6,289 nt of DNA from contig CAYMUC010000139.1 of NCBI GenBank assembly GCA_964393535.1, positions 1 through 6,289 on the forward strand, written 5' to 3'. This DNA is from CAYMUC01 sp964393535 (GTDB taxonomy: Bacteria; Actinomycetota; Acidimicrobiia; Acidimicrobiales; Ilumatobacteraceae). The translations under genes and the position numbers were made by a program. The notes beneath the pieces are model-generated. The model was not told where the DNA came from. It was given only the letters and a program-made list of their open reading frames with translations, and did no database searches. This document shows, piece after piece, positions 1-5,425 of this stretch (position 1 is the first letter of the stretch; each line of letters starts with the position of its first letter).

Positions 1-1
1 C

Positions 2-892
2 GTCGTCTCCGACCAGGCCACCACCCTCACCGTGGAGACTCAGGCGGGTTCACTTCGGGTGGCCACCGCCACCGGAAGTGGCCTCAGCGTCACACCCGAC
101 GACTCACCCGCCGTGGCAGTGACCACCGGAGAAGCCGAGATCACCGCCACCACGGATACCGGCCGCGTGTCGGTGACTGCTGGCGAGGGCGCACGCGTGA
201 CCGTCGCTGCTGACGAAGTGAGGATCCGTCCCGACGCCGTCAGCGACGAGGTCGGCGTCGAGACAGGCGGTGACGTCCGGCGCGACTTCACCGTGGACAT
301 CGGGACTGGAGGCGAGACCCCCACGGTCGAGGTAGTGCCGGTACCCACCCTTCCATCCGACGTGCGCACCGCTGAGGATGAGGGCTTGATCGCCTCGCTC
401 CAGGGCGTGGAGACCGACGATTCTGGGCCGAGCACCTCGACGACGACACCCACGACGTCGCCATCATCACCCTCGACCACAGGGTCACCGTCCCCCACCG
501 TCACCACGACGACGGTGGCGACCACCGAGGCGACGACGACCTCGAGGGTCCCGAACTCGACATCGCCATCGGCGACAGCCGCCACCACCACGACGACGCC
601 ACGACAGTCATCGACGAGCACCACCCCGACGACGCCACGACAGTCATCGACGACCACCACGACGACGCCCCCCACCTTCGCTCCGCCACCGACGACCGCA
701 TCCGTGACCACGACCACGACCATCCCGACGTTCACCGTGCCGCCGAGCTCGACGAGCACGACCACCAGCGTCCCGGCCACCAGCATCCCGGCCACGACCA
801 CCACGACCACCTCCGTCCCGGCCACCACCACCACGACCGAGCCGCCGTCGTTCTACTACCCGCCTCCGTCGTCATATCCCCCGCCGGCGTAG
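2..892 (+). CDS. Thr/Ser/Pro-rich probable surface or secreted protein, 5' partial
   Basis: The reading frame is open from the left edge, so the true start lies outside the window; a GTG at 32 is available but nothing supports it as the start. The first ~110 visible residues alternate short hydrophobic and polar stretches rich in Val, Thr, Gly and Asp (for example SVTAGEGARVTVAADEVRI), which suggests a repetitive beta-strand domain, possibly FecR-like. From about position 420 the protein becomes almost pure Thr/Ser/Pro with poly-Thr runs and short repeats, ending in a Tyr/Pro tail (FYYPPPSSYPPPA). Such linkers are typical of exported, often glycosylated, cell-wall-spanning actinobacterial proteins. 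No signal peptide or anchor is visible because the N-terminus is missing, and no sortase motif or membrane helix occurs at the C-terminus. The FecR-like assignment is weak; the low-complexity extracellular-type region is clear. The next gene begins 3 nt after the TAG stop. Confidence 0.75.
   Translation, partial: VVSDQATTLTVETQAGSLRVATATGSGLSVTPDDSPAVAVTTGEAEITATTDTGRVSVTAGEGARVTVAADEVRIRPDAVSDEVGVETGGDVRRDFTVDIGTGGETPTVEVVPVPTLPSDVRTAEDEGLIASLQGVETDDSGPSTSTTTPTTSPSSPSTTGSPSPTVTTTTVATTEATTTSRVPNSTSPSATAATTTTTPRQSSTSTTPTTPRQSSTTTTTTPPTFAPPPTTASVTTTTTIPTFTVPPSSTSTTTSVPATSIPATTTTTTSVPATTTTTEPPSFYYPPPSSYPPPA
591..653 (+). repeat. In-frame tandem repeat, 36-nt period, in the Thr-rich linker
   Basis: An identical 27-bp segment occurs at 591-617 and again at 627-653. 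The 36-nt period encodes a 12-residue unit with core TTPRQSST. The exact nucleotide identity, including third positions, points to recent duplication or slippage rather than only amino-acid selection. The unit introduces Arg and Gln into an otherwise Thr/Ser/Pro tract. Confidence 0.85.
771..825 (+). repeat. Three short direct repeats encoding S-(V/I)-P-A-T
   Basis: The 10-mer TCCCGGCCAC occurs at 771, 786 and 816. The spacings of 15 and 30 nt keep the reading frame and give SVPAT, SIPAT and SVPAT units separated by poly-Thr. This is a second, independent expansion within the Thr-rich linker. Confidence 0.7.
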
Positions 893-895
893 CCA

Positions 896-1663
896 GTGCT
901 CGACGAGACCCTTGCCGAGCGACCGACGACTCGAGCCACTACCCTGATCGCCGTGGCATCCGGCACCGCAAACTCGGTTCGGTACGGGGATTCGCGTGCC
1001 GTCATTCTCGAGGCGACCGGCGAGAGAATCTCGAAGTACGGACCGAACGCGTTGCTCATCGGCGAGTTGTGCCAGCAGCTGGGCGTCTCGCCGAGCCTGG
1101 TGAACTACCACTTCGGAAACCGTAACCGACTGCTCGCCGAGGCCGTCGTGCACGAAATGGAGGAATGCGTCGCTGAGATGAATCGGCAGACGTTCTCCTT
1201 CGACGGCGACCCTATCGAGCAACTTCGCAGGCGCATCGAGTTCCGCCTCGCTTGGACAGCGGAGCATCCCGGAATCGAAGCCATGACCAACTACGCCTTC
1301 ATCATGGACCCGGCAGGAGAAATCCTCACCGGTGAGATGGAGGCCCGCGTCGGACAGGTCACGGCGTCGGATCTCACGGCCCTGCACGCCGTGCTGTACG
1401 GGATCTACGAGGGAAAGGCACGCCGAGGACCCGTCCGAGAGACCGAGATGCTGGCCGTGCCGGAACTCATCGACATCACCGCATACATGGCGTTGGCGGT
1501 GTTGGGCGTCATGACCTGGGCCACCGGCCAACACCCCTCAAATCGGACACTGGCGGACGAGCACTCCGAGGCGACCCACAACGCCCAGCGCGCCTACGTC
1601 GAGCGCCTCATCCGCCACATCGTGGCCGACATCGACGACATCCGGGCCCGCCACCGTTCGTGA
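896..1663 (+). CDS. TetR/AcrR-family transcriptional regulator
   Basis: This is a likely one-component repressor that binds DNA as a dimer and releases it on binding a small ligand. Counting from the GTG at 896, residues ~33-80 form the TetR helix-turn-helix domain: helix 1 (SRAVILEATGERISKYG), then IGELCQQLGVSPSLVNYHFGNR, where SPSLVNYHFGNR is the recognition helix with the family's Y-H-F signature, followed by the usual RLLAEAV. The remaining ~170 helical residues are the variable ligand and dimer domain, so the ligand cannot be told. Total length is 255 aa, slightly long for the family. The start is uncertain: no Shine-Dalgarno sequence precedes GTG 896, and an in-frame GTG at 953 has a TANNNT hexamer at the distance expected for a leaderless transcript, giving 236 aa. 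The gene is convergent with the methyltransferase/SDR operon, which could be one of its targets, though no operator was identified. Confidence 0.93.
   Translation: MLDETLAERPTTRATTLIAVASGTANSVRYGDSRAVILEATGERISKYGPNALLIGELCQQLGVSPSLVNYHFGNRNRLLAEAVVHEMEECVAEMNRQTFSFDGDPIEQLRRRIEFRLAWTAEHPGIEAMTNYAFIMDPAGEILTGEMEARVGQVTASDLTALHAVLYGIYEGKARRGPVRETEMLAVPELIDITAYMALAVLGVMTWATGQHPSNRTLADEHSEATHNAQRAYVERLIRHIVADIDDIRARHRS
940..945 (+). promoter_or_regulatory. Candidate -10 hexamer (TACCCT) for a leaderless TetR transcript
   Basis: TACCCT fits TANNNT and ends 7 nt before the in-frame GTG at 953, the spacing expected if transcription starts on the start codon, which is common in actinobacteria. No convincing -35 element is seen at 16-18 bp; a TTGCCG at 912-917 is 22 bp away. 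The call is weak because such a hexamer arises easily by chance. Confidence 0.25.
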
Positions 1664-1694
1664 CCTCTGGTCGAACTGCGCTCAGTTCACGAAC
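1656..1694. terminator. Inverted repeats at the convergent TetR/methyltransferase junction
   Basis: GTTCGTGA (1656-1663) is perfectly complementary to TCACGAAC (1687-1694). Inside it lies a compact hairpin, GAACTG (1673-1678), loop CGCT, CAGTTC (1683-1688). The two share bases 1687-1688, so they compete or must adapt. The repeat contains the stop codons of both facing genes (TGA 1661-1663; the minus-strand stop at 1682-1684). No T-tract follows on either side, so this would be a non-canonical bidirectional terminator; efficiency is unknown. Confidence 0.4.
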
Positions 1695-2293
1695 TCCCCG
1701 ACCGTCAACCACATCCAGGGTTTGGGTCCGGGCCCGTAGGCCTGCTCCACCCACTCGGTGGTGAAGCCGGCGTCGTGGACCAGTGCCACGGGATCCCGCG
1801 TGAGGTGGCACCCACCGGCCAGCCGCTGCTCCAACGGGTCGAGCCGACGCTGCCATCGCGCCACCCGGCGATCGGGCGACCGTCCGTGTTCCAGAAGGTG
1901 CAGCAGGCCACCCGGCTTCAGCACCCGACGCAGTTCGGCGAGCGCAGCCACTGGATCGGGCACGGTGCACAACGTGAACGTGCACAGCGCCGCGTCAAAG
2001 GAGGCATCGGGAAGATCGAGTCGCTGACCGTCCAAACCCGCGAGGGTGACAACAGCACCCGAGGTCTCTCGACGCTGCTTCGACAGGTGCCATGCCTTCG
2101 ACGACGGTTCAACGGCCACGACCTCCTCGACGGAGTCGGGCAGCAGGGGAAGGTTGAGACCGGAGCCGAAACCGATCTCCAACACCCGGCCGGCGAGGCC
2201 GGTGGTGGCGCGTCGCCTCCACGATCGAAGCGCATGACTGCCGCACGCGCGATCCACCACGTGCGGCAGCACCCTCTCGGCGTACCAACCCAC
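1682..2293 (-). CDS. Class I SAM-dependent methyltransferase, METTL7/TMT1-like
   Basis: The protein (203 aa) transfers a methyl group from S-adenosylmethionine to an unknown acceptor. Motif I is VLEIGFGSG (residues 37-45), with an acidic residue, E62, at the end of strand beta-2 to hold the SAM ribose. Further motifs are FDAALCTFTLCTVPDP (99-114), RRVLKPGG (122-129) and L-E-H (134-136). The N-terminal WYAERVLPHVVDRACG, the EH after VLKPGG, the LDPLEQRLAGGCHLTRD segment (151-167) and the length resemble, from memory, the METTL7A/B (TMT1) group, which methylates thiols in animals; that substrate cannot be assumed here. The GTG start is supported because the conserved N-terminal motif begins straight after it. 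It lies 2 nt after the SDR stop without a clear Shine-Dalgarno site, implying translational coupling. It is the last gene of its operon. The generic methyltransferase call is secure; the subfamily is moderately so. Confidence 0.92.
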   Translation of the reverse strand: MGWYAERVLPHVVDRACGSHALRSWRRRATTGLAGRVLEIGFGSGLNLPLLPDSVEEVVAVEPSSKAWHLSKQRRETSGAVVTLAGLDGQRLDLPDASFDAALCTFTLCTVPDPVAALAELRRVLKPGGLLHLLEHGRSPDRRVARWQRRLDPLEQRLAGGCHLTRDPVALVHDAGFTTEWVEQAYGPGPKPWMWLTVGEFVN

Positions 2294-2295
2294 GT

Positions 2296-3024
2296 TCAGG
2301 ACACGCCCACCACGGCGCCCCCGTCCACAGCGAACTCGTGGCCCGTCGAGTAGGTGGCGTCCTTCAACAGGAACATCACGAGGCTGGTCACTTCCTCGGG
2401 CTCACCCACTCTGGCCATGGGTTGCGAGGCGAAGACCTCATCGCTCACACCGGCCAGCATGGGGGTGCGAATGGGACCTGGATGCACCGAGTTCACGCGA
2501 ATGCCCCACGGTCCCAGTTCCAGTGCTGCGGTCTTGGTGAGACCTCGCACGCCCCACTTGCTGGCCACATAGGCCCCGAGATTGCCGTATCCCTGTAGAC
2601 CTGCGGTCGACGAGATGTTCACGATCGATCCGCCACCACCACGACGCATGGAGGCCACCACCGTGCGCATCCCCAGCATCACGCCGGTGAGATTGATGTC
2701 GAGCGTGCGATGCCACTCGGCCAGGTCCAGATCGTCGATACGGCCCCGCGTCACGATGCCGGCATTGTTCACGAGGCCCGTGACGGCACCGAAGCGTTCC
2801 TCTGCCAACGCCACCGCTGCCTGCCACTGCGACTCCTGAGTCACGTCCAGGTGAACGTACGCGGCGTTGCTGCCCAACTCGTCGGCCAGGGCGCGGCCCT
2901 CGTCATCGAGCACATCACCAGCCACCACCTTCGCCCCGGCCTCCACGAGGCCACGTACGTGCGAGGCCCCCATCCCCCGAGCTCCACCACTCACGATCAC
3001 CACATGTCCTTCGAATCCGCTCAT
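2296..3024 (-). CDS. SDR-family NAD(P)-dependent oxidoreductase (3alpha/20beta-HSD or FabG-like)
   Basis: A classical short-chain dehydrogenase of 242 aa that interconverts an alcohol and a ketone. The Rossmann cofactor motif is SGGARGMG (residues 12-19). D37 at the end of beta-2 favours NAD(H) over NADP(H), and D60 in LDVT contacts adenine. The NNAG motif is at 86-89. The catalytic tetrad is N111, S139, Y152 and K156 (Y-V-A-S-K). PGPIRTPM (182-189) lies at the substrate lid, and the end has the usual TGHEFAVDGGAV. The style resembles 3alpha(20beta)-hydroxysteroid dehydrogenases and FabG-type reductases; substrate is not readable. An upstream in-frame start at 3060 exists, but ATG 3024 is preferred: it has the strong site GGGGAGGA 9 nt upstream and fits the family N-terminus. 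First gene of a minus-strand operon with the methyltransferase. Confidence 0.95.
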   Translation of the reverse strand: MSGFEGHVVIVSGGARGMGASHVRGLVEAGAKVVAGDVLDDEGRALADELGSNAAYVHLDVTQESQWQAAVALAEERFGAVTGLVNNAGIVTRGRIDDLDLAEWHRTLDINLTGVMLGMRTVVASMRRGGGGSIVNISSTAGLQGYGNLGAYVASKWGVRGLTKTAALELGPWGIRVNSVHPGPIRTPMLAGVSDEVFASQPMARVGEPEEVTSLVMFLLKDATYSTGHEFAVDGGAVVGVS

Positions 3025-3033
3025 GGCGCGGCA

Positions 3034-3041
3034 TCCTCCCC
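3034..3041 (-). promoter_or_regulatory. Strong ribosome binding site fixing the SDR start
   Basis: On the minus strand GGGGAGGA lies 9 nt before ATG 3024. It rules in this start over the in-frame one at 3060 and is one of only two clear Shine-Dalgarno sites in the window. Confidence 0.8.
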
Positions 3042-3079
3042 ATCTGTTCAGTGCGCACATCGTGGCATCTCCGCGACGC

Positions 3080-3095
3080 TGTGGTACTCGTCACA
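3080..3095. promoter_or_regulatory. CRP/FNR-type operator palindrome in the divergent promoter region
   Basis: TGTGGTACTCGTCACA matches the CRP consensus TGTGA-N6-TCACA at 9 of 10 defined positions, and the symmetry extends one G/C pair outward on each side (GCTGTG at 3078-3083, CACAGC at 3092-3097). It lies in the 98-bp gap between the SDR start (3024) and the cNMP-binding gene start (3123), with its centre about 36 nt upstream of the latter and 64 nt upstream of the former. It could therefore control either or both divergent operons. The same gap holds the 8-bp palindrome GTGCGCAC at 3051-3058. No convincing -10/-35 pair was found. Binding would need a full CRP-type protein encoded elsewhere. 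Confidence 0.5.
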
Positions 3096-3122
3096 GCACC
3101 ACCGATGCGCGAAAGTGGTGTC

Positions 3123-3551
3123 ATGAGCCGTACCCGTTATCTCGAATCCCTGCGCAGTGTTGCCCTGTTCTCCGGTTGCACGAAGAAGCAGCTCGACCAT
3201 GTCGCCCGCGTCATGACCGAGCTGGTCATCCCTGCGGGGCAGACCTTCATCCACGAGAATTCGTTGGCACACGAATTCATGGTCATCGAACAGGGAACAG
3301 CAACGGTTCGCCGCAACGGTCGCAAACTGGCCCAGTTGGGATCGGGAGATGTGGTGGGCGAACTCGCCCTCATCCTTCATCGGCCCCGAACGGCGTCGGT
3401 CACCGCCGACACCGACCTCACCGTGTTGGTGGTGGACGCCCGGTCGTTCGAGCCACTCCTCGACGAGGTACCCGGTCTGGCGCGCCGACTGCTCACCACG
3501 GTGGCCGAGCGCCTGTCCGAGACGGCCAAGCCCAGCGATCTCATCCACTGA
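3123..3551 (+). CDS. Stand-alone cyclic-nucleotide-binding-domain protein
   Basis: The 142-aa protein consists almost only of one CRP/PKA-type cyclic-nucleotide-binding beta-barrel. Residues ~10-30 (LRSVALFSGCTKKQLDHVARV) are the usual N-terminal helices; IPAGQTFIHENS and FMVIEQGTATVRRNGRKLAQLG form the barrel. The phosphate-binding cassette is GELALILHRPRTASV (79-93), with E80 for the ribose hydroxyl and R89 for the cyclic phosphate, so ligand binding looks intact. A C-terminal helical segment (~103-135) follows, but there is no helix-turn-helix, kinase or channel domain. It therefore cannot act as a CRP-like factor alone; it may be a sensor that works through a partner, perhaps the co-transcribed kinase. 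In-frame starts at 3051 and 3105 also exist; ATG 3123 best fits the family. The next gene begins 9 nt after its stop. Confidence 0.88.
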   Translation: MSRTRYLESLRSVALFSGCTKKQLDHVARVMTELVIPAGQTFIHENSLAHEFMVIEQGTATVRRNGRKLAQLGSGDVVGELALILHRPRTASVTADTDLTVLVVDARSFEPLLDEVPGLARRLLTTVAERLSETAKPSDLIH

Positions 3552-3560
3552 GTCACTGCC

Positions 3561-4682
3561 ATGGCACCGAGCAACGCAGCACTCCCGTTGCCGGCTGACG
3601 TGTACCGGCCCGACGCCGACTGGATGACCAGGGCCTTGCAAGGGGCGGGCCTCGATGTAGAGGTCTCCCACGTGCGCGTCGCCTCCATCGGGGAAGGCGT
3701 GGGCATGATGTCGGGCCTGGCTCGGCTGGACCTCACCTTTTCACGAGGCGCAGGGCCGGCGACCCTGATCGCCAAGACCCCGGCGACGAATGCCGCCAAC
3801 CTCGGTGTCGCCACGGCATTCGACCTCTATCGCCGGGAGGTGTTGTTCTACCGTGACCTCGCTCAGCGCACCACGGCCCGCGTGCCCCACATCTACTACG
3901 CCGAGATCGCCGACGACGGCGTGAACTACCTCCTACTCATGGAGGACCTGGCACATCTGCGACTGGGAGACCAAGTGGAGGGATGTGGTCTCGACGAGGC
4001 GATTGCCGGGGTGGAATGGCTGGGGCGGCACCATGCATCGTTCTGGGGACGAACCGATGAAGACGGCCTCGACTTCCTACCTCCGGTGCTGGGGTCGTAC
4101 CACAACGATGCGCTGGTTCAAGGGTTCGGTTTCGGCTGGGACCCCATGCTGGAAGCCTTCGACGAGGTCATCCCCGACCGCTACCGGGCCATGAAGGATC
4201 TGTACCTCGAGGCTCAGCCACTGTTGTTCGCCTGGATGGGAACGCCACCACTCACGGTGGCCCATGGCGACTTCCGCATGGACAACCTGTTCTTCGACAG
4301 CACTCCTGGAGTCGATCCGTTGTTGGCACTCGATTGGCAGGGTGCCCTCCGTGGCCGGGGAACTCAGGACCTCGCCTACTTCCTCACGGGAAGCGTTCAG
4401 AGTGACGTTCGCCGAGCCCACCACCGCGACCTCGTGAATCGATGGCACGCCCGACTCTGTGCCGATGGCGTCACCGGCTACTCGCAAGACGATGCCTGGG
4501 AGGACTACCGCCGAGCCGTGGCCTTCGTGTGGACGATCGCCGTGGTGATCGCCGGCACGCTCGACCGAACCAACGAGCGCGCCAATGCCTGGATGTCGGT
4601 CATGCTCCAGCGTTCGATCGAAGCCATGGACGAAGTCGATGTTCATGGGCTCCTGGTGGAGTTGACCAGCGCGTCACGTTGA
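3561..4682 (+). CDS. Phosphotransferase family protein (APH/ecdysteroid-kinase-like)
   Basis: A 373-aa protein-kinase-fold enzyme expected to transfer ATP phosphate to a small-molecule hydroxyl. The N-lobe holds a glycine-containing loop (SIGEGVGMMSGLARL, 42-56), the ATP lysine in LIAKTP (K72) and a probable alpha-C glutamate in YRREVLFYRDL (E93). LLLMEDL (124-130) is the hinge. The catalytic loop is HGDFRMDNLFF (235-245) with base D237 and metal ligand N242, and D258 in LLALDWQG is the DFG-equivalent aspartate. The spacing and the EVLFYRDL, MEDL and HGDFRMDN style match the ecdysteroid kinase-like/CHK branch rather than antibiotic-resistance APH enzymes; this is a family-level judgement. The natural substrate is unknown. 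No Shine-Dalgarno sequence precedes the ATG, which lies 9 nt after the cNMP-binding gene, so both are probably one transcript and cyclic nucleotides may control the kinase. Key residues all appear present. Confidence 0.9.
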   Translation: MAPSNAALPLPADVYRPDADWMTRALQGAGLDVEVSHVRVASIGEGVGMMSGLARLDLTFSRGAGPATLIAKTPATNAANLGVATAFDLYRREVLFYRDLAQRTTARVPHIYYAEIADDGVNYLLLMEDLAHLRLGDQVEGCGLDEAIAGVEWLGRHHASFWGRTDEDGLDFLPPVLGSYHNDALVQGFGFGWDPMLEAFDEVIPDRYRAMKDLYLEAQPLLFAWMGTPPLTVAHGDFRMDNLFFDSTPGVDPLLALDWQGALRGRGTQDLAYFLTGSVQSDVRRAHHRDLVNRWHARLCADGVTGYSQDDAWEDYRRAVAFVWTIAVVIAGTLDRTNERANAWMSVMLQRSIEAMDEVDVHGLLVELTSASR

Positions 4683-4714
4683 TCGCCACCGACCCGGCGA
4701 GGTCAGTGGCGATC
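4681..4714. terminator. Bidirectional terminator hairpin between kinase and ABC ATPase genes
   Basis: GATCGCCAC (4681-4689) pairs perfectly with GTGGCGATC (4706-4714). After one C/A mismatch the stem continues with GACC (4691-4694) against GGTC (4701-4704), closing on the 6-nt loop CGGCGA. That is 13 pairs and one mismatch in a 34-nt symmetric element. It covers the last bases of the kinase stop (4680-4682) and the minus-strand ATPase stop (4703-4705), as expected for a terminator shared by convergent genes. Neither side has a T-tract, so it would be of the tail-less type often proposed in actinobacteria. Confidence 0.65.
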
Positions 4715-5425
4715 GGTGAACCCGTAACACGTGCGCAGATGCTCGTCGGTGAGCACGGCGCCCGGCCGACCCTGGGCCACGATGCCGTGGGCGAGCAGGA
4801 TCACCTCGTCGGCGTGTTCAGCGTCGGCGAGGTCGTGCGTGGCCAGCACCACGGCCGCCCCGCGTGAGCGTTCGGCGTCGATGGCCTCGGTGACGGCTCG
4901 GCGCCCAGCGGCGTCGAGGCCTGCTGTCGGTTCATCGAGCAACAGCACGGTTGCTTGGCGTGCCAACACCTGCGCCAGATGTGTGCGCTGCTGCTGACCG
5001 CCCGACAACTCCCTGAGCGCACGGTCGGCCAAGGCCTGGGTGCCGGTGCGCACCATCGCCTCGGCGATCACGCGTCGGTCGTCGTCTCGGAACCGTCGCA
5101 CCAGGCCACGAGTGGCGAAACGACCCATCGCCACGACATCACGCACCCGCAGCGGAAGTGTGTCGAGGGCACCCGGATGTTGCGGCAGATACGCCACCTC
5201 GGAAGGCCGCTTACCAGGTGGCGAGCCCAACACCTCGACGGCTCCCGACATCGGAGGCAGCAACCCCGCCAAGGTCTTGAGCAGCGTCGATTTTCCCGAT
5301 CCGTTGGTCCCCATGAGCACCAGAAGGTCGCCAGGTGCCATGGTCAGCGACACGGCCTCCACCACTCGATGAGCGTCGTAGCCAACCGACACATCGCTCA
5401 ACATCACCAACGTTGCCGACGTCAT
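4703..5425 (-). CDS. Metal ABC transporter ATP-binding protein (AztA/ZnuC/MntA type)
   Basis: The cytoplasmic ATPase (240 aa) of a zinc/manganese-type importer. Visible motifs: Y16 as the A-loop aromatic, Walker A GTNGSGKS (39-46), Q-loop Q82 in YLPQ, the ABC signature LSGGQQQR (140-147), Walker B VLLLDEP (160-166), D-loop GLD (169-171) and switch histidine H197 in ATHDL. All are intact. The stretch DTLPLRVRDVVAMGRFATRGL (88-108) is typical of ATPases paired with ABC-3 permeases and resembles the AztA branch. The ATG overlaps the permease stop as ATGA and has the site GAGGTA 7 nt upstream. The same frame stays open much further upstream, but that region is the antisense-frame shadow of the permease gene. 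The metal specificity cannot be read from the ATPase. Confidence 0.95.
   Translation of the reverse strand: MTSATLVMLSDVSVGYDAHRVVEAVSLTMAPGDLLVLMGTNGSGKSTLLKTLAGLLPPMSGAVEVLGSPPGKRPSEVAYLPQHPGALDTLPLRVRDVVAMGRFATRGLVRRFRDDDRRVIAEAMVRTGTQALADRALRELSGGQQQRTHLAQVLARQATVLLLDEPTAGLDAAGRRAVTEAIDAERSRGAAVVLATHDLADAEHADEVILLAHGIVAQGRPGAVLTDEHLRTCYGFTDRH

Noticed and set aside
40..834. Long minus-strand open frame (264 codons), rich in Val, opposite the Thr-rich gene
   Set aside because: It is a composition artefact: ACC/ACG Thr codons read backwards give Val/Gly-type codons without stops. The product is low-complexity and no ribosome binding site supports it.
872..1534. Minus-strand frame of 220 codons opposite the TetR gene
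   Set aside because: The plus strand encodes a clear TetR domain; the antisense translation has no recognisable motif and reflects GC-rich third positions.
1775..2353. Plus-strand frame of 192 codons opposite the methyltransferase
   Set aside because: It is the shadow of a gene with intact SAM-binding motifs; the translation is Arg/His/Gln-rich and runs into the SDR gene.
3051..3058. GTGCGCAC palindrome as a separate operator
   Set aside because: An 8-bp GC-rich palindrome is too short and too likely by chance in such DNA to call alone.
3025..3060. Twelve-residue N-terminal extension of the SDR
   Set aside because: The internal ATG at 3024 has a strong ribosome binding site at good spacing and gives the family-typical N-terminus; the extension would occupy the divergent promoter region.
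2867..3598. Plus-strand frame of 243 codons crossing SDR, intergenic region and cNMP-binding gene
   Set aside because: It spans two well-supported genes and the promoter region, and its product is Pro/Arg/His-rich without domains.
3561..4682. Aminoglycoside resistance kinase
   Set aside because: The APH fold is shared, but hinge and catalytic-loop context fit the ecdysteroid-kinase-like branch and nothing nearby indicates a resistance or mobile element.
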